Shown here: in pieces, positions 1 to 6,147 of the stretch
Layout: every line of letters starts with the position of its first letter
How positions within the stretch are numbered: the stretch's first letter is position 1
From: DASXMX01 sp035483795
GTDB lineage: Bacteria > Planctomycetota > Phycisphaerae > Tepidisphaerales > Tepidisphaeraceae
Direction: 5' to 3'
DNA length: 15,967 nt
Assembly (NCBI GenBank): GCA_035483795.1
Contig: DATHPP010000506.1
Span: 1 to 15,967 of the forward strand
Program-made: the position numbers and the translations under genes
Notes under the pieces: model-generated
What the model saw: only the letters and a program-made list of their open reading frames with translations
Told to the model about the DNA's origin: nothing
The model's database searches: none

Positions 1-349
1 AGAAGCGCAATTCATATTCTTGCTATTTAACTGAAATGCATAGTATTGCTAATTGCGCTGAACCGTGTGCCGAACGGGATTAACATTCTGCGACATTCGC
101 GACATTTGGGGCGCTCCATTTTCCGCCGAAGCCAGACGCGAGTCTGTTTTCGGGCATTGCCGAAACCGCCGTCCGCGCGATCTCCTCCACTGCTCGACTG
201 TTCTCCTGGTCCACTGTTCTCGCCCACGAAGGCGAGCGGGTGGCACTTTTGGCCGATTTTGGCACAGTTTTTGGAGTGCCAATTGTGCCATTTATCGAAT
301 TATTGCGTGGGACATTGCGACTTCGACTGTCCGACACGTATTCCCTGGT
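1..349. other. Gene-free spacer at window start
   Basis: I see no convincing gene here; the open frames on both strands are short, have no recognisable domains and run into the adjacent repeat. The first ~60 bases are AT-rich compared with the rest of the window and contain TTGCTA twice. A near-tandem 9-mer (CGACATTCG then CGACATTTG) lies at about 91-108. A cluster of GGCAC and GTGCC half-sites lies at about 240-292. This could be the upstream region of a gene lying off the left edge. Confidence 0.5.
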
Positions 350-491
350 GTGCGCAGCACTCCTTCCCGCTTAGCCGCCCCGCTTGCAGGGCGCGCCGAT
401 GCGCGATCGGCGCGAGTGCGCCACCCGCTTCACCGCGCGCCGGGCGAGCCCGGCGGCTAACCGAGAAGGTGTGCTGCGCACGCGGTCAAAA
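350..491. repeat. Left BIME-like palindromic repeat flanking the RAYT gene
   Basis: The element begins GTGCGCAGCAC (350-360) and its palindromic part ends GTGCTGCGCAC (471-481), a perfect 11-bp terminal inverted repeat. A conserved tail GCGGTCAAAA follows (482-491). Inside are a TTAGCCG / CGGCTAA inverted pair and GC-rich hairpins, for example GCCGGGC-GA-GCCCGGC near 439-454. A near-identical direct copy lies on the other side of the transposase gene at 1119-1262. Paired hairpins next to a RAYT gene are the pattern of REP/BIME elements; that assignment is inference. Confidence 0.8.
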
Positions 492-1082
492 TGTGTAGGG
501 GACAACAAACCGCCACCGCTGCGGCCGCAACCCCTCGCGCAACGGGTTGTTCCGGGCATACTCGATCGCGTTTCGCACGTGATCGAGGTCATGGCAATAC
601 ACCTTCCACAATCCATCCGCCCACGGGCTTGGAAGAGACCCATCCGGGCGTTCGTGAGTCAGGAACGCATGGACGTTCTCTGCCCGAAGCTGCTGGGTCG
701 CCCTCCCCTTCAGGTGTCCGACAATCTGCTCGTAAGAACGGTCGTGATTCCCAATCACCAGGTGAACATGATCGGGCAGGACCGCGCAGGCATGGATGCG
801 ATAGCTCCCTTCCTCAACCGCGTGCCCAAACCCGCGCCCGATCGCGCGGGCCTGAACTCCGGTAAATCGCACCGGCTCATATTTCAGCGCCCGCTTGGCC
901 CGCAGCCGCAGCTCCCGATCATGAGGCACGTGCGCCACCGACCGGCGGGTCGTCACCTTCGTCGCCCGCCCATACCGCAAGAGCTCCCACGCTCCCACAA
1001 AATCGCTCCACGACCCGCGCGGATCGTTGGGCAGCCAGAATCCATACGCAGTGATGATGACATGGGCGACCAGGACTTTCAT
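486..1082 (-). CDS. IS200-like / REP-associated tyrosine transposase (RAYT)
   Basis: This 198-residue protein is a single-domain HUH transposase of the Y1/IS200 superfamily. These enzymes nick single-stranded DNA at hairpins through a tyrosine and a metal-bound HUH pair. The sequence shows CAVLPDHVHLVIG, giving the HUH histidines H105 and H107, and IEYARNNPLREGL near the C-terminus, giving the likely catalytic Tyr175. The N-terminus contains GFWLPNDPRGSW, which I associate with planctomycete members of this family. The length is full, with no frameshift. The ATG at 1080-1082 is preceded by GGGGTGAG on the coding strand. The stop codon lies inside the conserved tail of the left flanking repeat. 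Because two copies of the same palindromic repeat bracket the gene, a domesticated RAYT that acts on those repeats fits better than a free IS200 element, which would normally carry different left and right hairpin ends. Confidence 0.88.
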   Translation of the reverse strand: MKVLVAHVIITAYGFWLPNDPRGSWSDFVGAWELLRYGRATKVTTRRSVAHVPHDRELRLRAKRALKYEPVRFTGVQARAIGRGFGHAVEEGSYRIHACAVLPDHVHLVIGNHDRSYEQIVGHLKGRATQQLRAENVHAFLTHERPDGSLPSPWADGLWKVYCHDLDHVRNAIEYARNNPLREGLRPQRWRFVVPYTF

Positions 1083-1118
1083 GCGATCATCTCACCCCAC
1101 ATTTTACATCTCTGGGGC

Positions 1119-1262
1119 GTGCGCAGCACTCCTTCCCGGTTAGCCGTCCCCGCTTGCGGGGCGCGCTGGTGTGCGATCGGCGCGAGTTCGCCACCGCTTC
1201 ACGGCGCGCCGGGCAAGCCCGGGCGGCTAACCGACAGAGGAGTGCTGCGCACGCGGTCAAAA
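1119..1262. repeat. Right BIME-like palindromic repeat flanking the RAYT gene
   Basis: This is a direct copy of the element at 350-491, with about 15 substitutions and single-base gaps by eye. Terminal inverted repeats GTGCGCAGCAC (1119-1129) and GTGCTGCGCAC (1242-1252) are intact. The next inner pair is a perfect 10-mer, CGGTTAGCCG and CGGCTAACCG. Each half then has its own hairpin: CCCCGC-TT-GCGGGG on the left and GCCGGGCAAGCCCGGG on the right. The tail GCGGTCAAAA follows. The layout resembles two head-to-head REP units, each with a GTTAG-like element at the foot of its hairpin. Confidence 0.8.
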
Positions 1263-1277
1263 AGCATGGGGCAACAC

Positions 1278-1380
1278 TCACGCAGAGCCGCGACGGCGCA
1301 GAGAGTTCGAGGGTGATGAAAGGCCGCCAGCGCTCCAAGATCCATGAATTCCCATTCTTCTTCGCGTCTCCGCGGAGCTA
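1278..1380. repeat. Degenerate CGCGGAG-type dispersed repeat
   Basis: The left part has irregularly periodic CGCAGAG/CGCGACG/CGCAGAG units (1281-1303). The right part has CGCGTCTCCGCGGAGC (1363-1378), which is partly complementary to it. The clearer relative at 5925-6048 has the same layout: G/A-rich CGCGGAG units, a spacer, then the reverse complement. This suggests two members of one dispersed intergenic family. It lies between the right BIME-like repeat and the leader of the large surface-protein gene. Confidence 0.45.
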
Positions 1381-1574
1381 AATTTAGCAATCAAGGTACG
1401 TCTCGGACACGAGTCTGATGTTATTGAGCCGCGAGGTTTGCCCAGGTCGCCGCGTAGACGAAATTCCCGGCGATCATGAAAATGGCCTCGACTTTTCTAT
1501 TTCACCCTGTGTGCTGTCGCCATATGATGGAACGTTCCCCCGGGTGGCAGGAATGCGAGCAGGGGCTCCAAACC

Positions 1575-1580
1575 GAAAGG
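1575..1580 (+). promoter_or_regulatory. Ribosome binding site supporting the start at 1587
   Basis: GAAAGG lies six bases before the ATG at 1587, good Shine-Dalgarno spacing. The upstream in-frame ATG codons at 1476, 1482, 1524 and 1527 lack a comparable site. GAAAGG overlaps the small hairpin CC-GAAA-GG (1573-1580), which could weakly modulate access. Confidence 0.55.
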
Positions 1581-1586
1581 CGAAAG

Positions 1587-4500
1587 ATGCGATGGCGCGG
1601 GAGAAAGAATCGCAGCCAGGGGCTGCGCGAAAACTGGAACGGCCGCAGCAGTTATGGCTCTGACACGCTGGAGCGGAGGCTGCTGCTCGCAGCCGTCATG
1701 GCGCCAGCTGATCCGGTGGTTTATTCGAACACGGTCAGCTTCCCGCTGGCCCCGAGGGCCGGCCATACGTTTTACGTCGCGAGCTTCAATTCGCAGGGCG
1801 GCCAATTGTCATCATATGCCAATGCGTCGGCAATCACGCCGAACACAGTCAACGACCTGGTGATGAACGTCACACCGTTTGCGACCAATTACGTGGCGTG
1901 CTGCCAGGGATCGGGCGGTTCGCTTGGGGCGAACCTCCTGACGAACGGGATCACTCAGTCGCAAACCGCTCCGGCGCCCAGCGCCGGCCAACCTGCCGTC
2001 GGGGACGGCGGGGCAAGCGACGACTCGAACAACCTCAACGTCGTCTCCGAGGCAACGGGTGGAACGCAGTATTTCTTCAGCTACAACCTCGGCACGGCCG
2101 GCGGCGCAGCACCCGCCGCCAACGGTTATGACCTCACCGAACTTGACGTGATCGCAGGACATCAGGCCTTTCGCGCCGGTGTGTGGCTCGTGGACGTGCT
2201 GGTCGAGCCGGTCGGGAGCAGCCAATTCCTGTCACTCAGCGGCGGCCAGGGCTACACGCTTACCAGCGTACCCAATGGCCAGGGCGGGGTCGTCGAGATC
2301 AATGGCGGCTCCGCACAGTTCGCAATCGTGAGCGCAGTCCCGGGGCAGCCGATCGCGCAAAACATCCAGGCGGTGAAGTTGGTTGTGCTTGACGGCTCTA
2401 CCTTCTTCCGCGAATTCGCGGTAACGGGCACGCCCAGCGCAAGCGCGCCCACCGTCCCGACCGTTCCCAGCGGCGTGAGCGCATCGTTCGCAGTTCCCGC
2501 GGTCGACATAAGCTGGAATCCAGTGCCCGCGGCGGCGGGATATACCGTCCTGCGCTCGGCTATGGTGAACGGGACCTACACCGCCATCGGAAGCGTGGTG
2601 GGCCAAACGAGCTTCACCGACAACACAGTCCAGCCCAACTCGGCTTTCTTCTACGAAGTGACGGCATCGGGAAAGGGTGACTCCGCGGCCAGCGCGCCGT
2701 CCGCCGCCGTCAGTACGACCAACTTCGGCGCTTCGGGCTACTTTTTTTCGAGCCAGTCCTGGCAAGGCTCCCTGGCGATCAGCGAGATCGTTCCCCAAAT
2801 CAACTACAGCGGCGGCGATGACGCGTCCGTGTTTCCGCTGAAGAGTGGCTTCAACGCCAGCTCGTTTTCCGCGATCATCGAGGGCAAAGTTACGACGGAT
2901 CTCGCAGGGCCGTACACGTTCTACGCCAGCACCGATGACGATGGATACCTTTGGGTCGCCGGGCAACTGGTAAGCGGGAACCCCGGCGGGCACTCGCTGC
3001 AACAGAGCCCGGTTACTACCATTCCCATCAACCTCGCCGCCAACACGTCATACGATTTTGTGTTCCTCGAAAACCAACGCGGGGGTCAGTGGGGAATGAA
3101 CATGTCCTGGCAGGAGCCGACGGGGATCGGCACGCCCGGTCCGCTCACGGTTGTGCCGGCGTCGCATCTGAGCCCGATGGTCGATGCTCCTCCCGTGCCG
3201 CAGCAGGTTTCAGCCTCGGTGCTGTCGGCGACCAGCGTGCAGGTGAGCTGGAACTCGACGGGCGACATGAGCTCGTACGGGTACGTGATCGAGCGGGCGC
3301 CATCCAATGCCAACGGGAATCCAACCGGCTCTTTTTCCGTCGCGGGTCAGGTCTTTTCGGGACCGACGCCGGCCGGCGTTTCGCCATCGCTCACTTGGGG
3401 CGCGTCCTCGTTCGTTGATACCACGGCGGCGCCGAACAGCACCTATGTCTATGAGGTTGGAGCAGTGCTGCCGGGACAGGCCCCGCCATCAACCTTTGCG
3501 GCACCGACGCGTGCAGTGACCACTCCCCCGACCGTGACGGCGTGGATGTCGTCCGGCACCTTGAACATTTCCTTGGGTGCTGCCGGTGATGCAGCGCTGA
3601 TCGAGATCGACGCCTCCAGCAATATCGACATCAGCGAGAGCGGAAACGCGATCTTCTCCGTTCCAGAAAGCTCGGTCAATTCGTTGCTCGTAACCGGCAT
3701 CGGAGCGGGTACGCAAACGCTCAAGATCTTCGGCGACCTGGCGGTTGCCGGGCCGATGACCGTCTCCGGAATCTCCGATTTGACGGTGGAGGGCGCCATC
3801 TTCTCCGGCCAGCTCACCGTGGCCGTTTCCGACGACGTGACGTTCGACGATCTTGTGGACATAACCGGCCCGATCAACGTGAGCGCCGACAGCGACAACA
3901 ATGGGTCCGGCGAGCTTTTCGTGGACGGTACCGTCGAGTCTGGCGGAAACCCGATCAGTTTTCACGGGGACCAGATCGTGCTCGAACTTCAGGTCGACGC
4001 GGGCTCGGGGGACATCAAATACTCGCTCTCGCCCAACGGATCGGCGTCCGCTCTTCTGGAGAACTCGATCACTTCCGGGACGGCGACGGTGAGTCAGGAC
4101 AACTCAACGAGCGTCTCATTTTCCGGAGTGGCGAACTCCAATCTGACCGGCAACGTCGTGCTCAATTTCCCGCTGGAAGTTCTGCTGACGACGGGGCTGG
4201 ACACCAGCGCCGGTAACGCCGGTTTGAAGATCAACTCGGCCGCTCTGGCGGCAAATGGGGCGATCAATACGGGAACGGCGCCGCTGACGCTCAACGCCGT
4301 CAACGCCACGATTCTTGCCGGGATCAACGCCGGCGCCGTGACGATTCCCGCGGGTGACAGCGTCGCCCTGAACGGCGGAACGCTCACCGCACAGTCGCTG
4401 ACCAACGCCGGAAGCTTTACGGTGGCTACTGGCGCAGCGGCGTCGATCGCGGGCGCCGTCACGGGCGGCGGCGCGGTTTCCGTCGGCACGCCGGCAGGCT

Positions 4501-5909
4501 CGGGAACGGTCGCGTACTACCGCTTCGAAGGCACGGCTGGAACCGCCGCCACCGGCATAGGATCGATCCTCGATAGCTCCGGCAACGGACTCAACGCCAC
4601 CCCGGAGAACGGCCCCACCTACAGCTCGTCGGTCCCCGCGGCCATGGTCCCCGGCACCGGCGCCGCCGATACCACGTCGATGAGCTTCAACGGCACCAAC
4701 CAGGGCGTCGTCATCCCCGATGGTCCGGCCTTCCAGTTGACCCACAGCCTTACGCTCGAAGCGTATGTCTACGCTGAGTCTCTGGCGGGCGGAGACGGCA
4801 ACATCATTTTCCGCGGAGACAATCAAGGCGGTCTGGACCCGTATTGGCTGCGCTATGAGAAGAGCACCAACTCGCTGATGTTCCAGATTACCAACGCCGC
4901 GAATCAGACCGCCTCGATCAGCGGCAGCATTCCGGCGAATCAGTGGGTCCACGTGGCCGCGACGCTGGACGACTCGACCGGCGAAATGTGCCTGTATGTC
5001 AACGGTGCGCTTGTTGCCTCGGCCGTCACCTCGATCCGCCCGTACGCCGCTCTCGTCGGCGGCCAACCGGGTCTGGGGATCGGCTCACTCCAATCTGGCG
5101 GAGAGTTTTTCCACGGCCTGATCGACGAGGTCCGAATCTCGAATGTCGCGCTCAGCCCCAGTCAGCTTCTCGACGCCGCCCAGTCGCCGCTGGGGATGAT
5201 CACCGTGGGCTCGATCAATCAGTCAGCGATCACCGTTTCTCCCACGGGCCTTTTGACGGTGGCCCACAATTCTTCGCCGACAACCAGTCAAACGAACAAT
5301 CTGAGCATCGCGACGACCGGCGGCAAACTGGACCTGTCCAACAACGCGATGACGATCAACTATACCGGGCAAAGCGATCCGATTGCGAGCATCCGGTCCT
5401 ACCTTGCCTCCGGCTACAGCAACGGCGCATGGAGCGGCAGCGGGATCGTGTCTTCGGCGGCGGCGGCGAATCCGAACCACAACACGGCGATCGGCTATGC
5501 CGACTGGGCCGACGGGCAGGGGGTGAACACGATGCCGAACACGATCGAGCTGAAATACACGCTCTACGGTGATGCCAACCTCGATGGACAAGTGAACAGC
5601 GCCGATCTCCAGATCCTGCTCGCCGGGTTGAATCGAAGCGGGTCGTGGGACCAGGGGGATTTCAACTATGACGGGCAGGTCAACAGCGCCGATCTTCAGG
5701 CTCTGCTGTTCACGTTGAACACGAGTTTGGGGAGCCAGGCGATGCCGGTTGGCGTTGCCGCGGTGGCGGCGGGGGCGGGGGCGACTGCGCCGGTCGCTGC
5801 CGTCAGCCATTCGCCTGTGCGCCAGGGGATACCCACTTCTTCGATCACCCCAGCGGCGCCGTTGACACACCATCCGCGGCCGGCGAAGCCGCACGCGAAG
5901 CGGCGGTAG
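1587..5909 (+). CDS. Large secreted multidomain surface protein (LExRxLL, FN3, PA14, LamG-like, dockerin)
   Basis: A 1440-residue exported protein from the preferred start; the frame is open from an ATG at 1476, which would add 37 residues. The basic N-terminus leads to LERRLLLAA, the planctomycete LExRxLL signature that precedes export. Rough order from 1587: a Gly/Ser/Ala-rich region of unknown fold (40-290); fibronectin III (292-378, with VDISWNPVP and YEVTASG); PA14-like domain (381-530, with YTFYASTDDDGYLWV); second FN3 (537-648); beta-rich adhesin-like region (650-970); LamG/concanavalin-like domain (974-1192, with YYRFEG and LIDEVRISNVALS); a pre-dockerin module common in this phylum; and a type I dockerin-like pair of calcium loops, DANLDGQVNSAD and DFNYDGQVNSAD (about 1327-1378). 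The tail is Ala/Pro/His-rich and basic. I see no catalytic domain, so binding or adhesion to polysaccharide or matrix is likely. It could instead be a structural cell-envelope protein. Confidence 0.88.
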   Translation: MRWRGRKNRSQGLRENWNGRSSYGSDTLERRLLLAAVMAPADPVVYSNTVSFPLAPRAGHTFYVASFNSQGGQLSSYANASAITPNTVNDLVMNVTPFATNYVACCQGSGGSLGANLLTNGITQSQTAPAPSAGQPAVGDGGASDDSNNLNVVSEATGGTQYFFSYNLGTAGGAAPAANGYDLTELDVIAGHQAFRAGVWLVDVLVEPVGSSQFLSLSGGQGYTLTSVPNGQGGVVEINGGSAQFAIVSAVPGQPIAQNIQAVKLVVLDGSTFFREFAVTGTPSASAPTVPTVPSGVSASFAVPAVDISWNPVPAAAGYTVLRSAMVNGTYTAIGSVVGQTSFTDNTVQPNSAFFYEVTASGKGDSAASAPSAAVSTTNFGASGYFFSSQSWQGSLAISEIVPQINYSGGDDASVFPLKSGFNASSFSAIIEGKVTTDLAGPYTFYASTDDDGYLWVAGQLVSGNPGGHSLQQSPVTTIPINLAANTSYDFVFLENQRGGQWGMNMSWQEPTGIGTPGPLTVVPASHLSPMVDAPPVPQQVSASVLSATSVQVSWNSTGDMSSYGYVIERAPSNANGNPTGSFSVAGQVFSGPTPAGVSPSLTWGASSFVDTTAAPNSTYVYEVGAVLPGQAPPSTFAAPTRAVTTPPTVTAWMSSGTLNISLGAAGDAALIEIDASSNIDISESGNAIFSVPESSVNSLLVTGIGAGTQTLKIFGDLAVAGPMTVSGISDLTVEGAIFSGQLTVAVSDDVTFDDLVDITGPINVSADSDNNGSGELFVDGTVESGGNPISFHGDQIVLELQVDAGSGDIKYSLSPNGSASALLENSITSGTATVSQDNSTSVSFSGVANSNLTGNVVLNFPLEVLLTTGLDTSAGNAGLKINSAALAANGAINTGTAPLTLNAVNATILAGINAGAVTIPAGDSVALNGGTLTAQSLTNAGSFTVATGAAASIAGAVTGGGAVSVGTPAGSGTVAYYRFEGTAGTAATGIGSILDSSGNGLNATPENGPTYSSSVPAAMVPGTGAADTTSMSFNGTNQGVVIPDGPAFQLTHSLTLEAYVYAESLAGGDGNIIFRGDNQGGLDPYWLRYEKSTNSLMFQITNAANQTASISGSIPANQWVHVAATLDDSTGEMCLYVNGALVASAVTSIRPYAALVGGQPGLGIGSLQSGGEFFHGLIDEVRISNVALSPSQLLDAAQSPLGMITVGSINQSAITVSPTGLLTVAHNSSPTTSQTNNLSIATTGGKLDLSNNAMTINYTGQSDPIASIRSYLASGYSNGAWSGSGIVSSAAAANPNHNTAIGYADWADGQGVNTMPNTIELKYTLYGDANLDGQVNSADLQILLAGLNRSGSWDQGDFNYDGQVNSADLQALLFTLNTSLGSQAMPVGVAAVAAGAGATAPVAAVSHSPVRQGIPTSSITPAAPLTHHPRPAKPHAKRR

Positions 5910-5924
5910 GCAGGATGATTCACC

Positions 5925-6048
5925 GCCGAGGCACGGAGGACACGGAGAAACTCGCAATCATCAGAAGCTTCACCGCGGAGGGCGCGGAGGGACGCGGAGG
6001 GTTCCAGCTTGATGTCCCTCATCCACAATCCTCCGCGGCCTCCGCGGT
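5925..6048. repeat. CGCGGAG-type inverted-repeat element
   Basis: Two stretches of CACGGAG/CGCGGAG units (about 5925-5948 and 5971-6001) are followed by their reverse complement. ACCGCGGAGGGCGCGGAGG at 5972-5990 pairs with 6030-6048 with one mismatch over 19 bp, leaving a 39-nt loop. No T-run follows on either strand, so it is not a classical intrinsic terminator, although it could block transcription or protect mRNA 3' ends. It begins 15 bases after the surface-protein stop codon. A degenerate relative lies at 1278-1380. Confidence 0.7.
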
Positions 6049-6135
6049 TTGCTCTTTCGAGCCTCACACGATACCCAAAACGCCCGCGTGGATTGTGGCG
6101 CACCCTGTCTTCTGCAAAGATTTCGCTGCACAAAC

Positions 6136-6140
6136 GGGAG
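6136..6140 (+). promoter_or_regulatory. Ribosome binding site in front of an ATA codon
   Basis: GGGAG lies seven bases upstream of an in-frame ATA at 6148, which opens the reading Met/Ile-PQPSIEQLRGQ just before the first TPR. None of the in-frame ATG, GTG or TTG codons nearby (6049, 6088, 6211) has such a site at proper spacing, so this site decides the start proposed for the glycosyltransferase gene. Confidence 0.5.
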
Positions 6141-6147
6141 AAGTGCC

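Noticed and set aside
350..1262. CRISPR-like direct repeats
   Set aside because: There are only two copies, each ~143 bp and palindromic, separated by a gene; this is not an array of short repeats and spacers.
384..1316. Rightward 310-residue open frame over the transposase gene
   Set aside because: It is antisense to the RAYT gene, runs through both repeat elements and shows no domain; the GC-rich sequence makes such shadows common.
1537..1590. Possible c-di-GMP (GEMM) riboswitch before the surface-protein gene
   Set aside because: Only the CCGAAAGG hairpin resembles it; the conserved GEMM core elements are missing.
6049..6051. TTG as start of the glycosyltransferase
   Set aside because: It abuts the right arm of the repeat hairpin, has no ribosome binding site, and the 33 residues it would add look non-coding.
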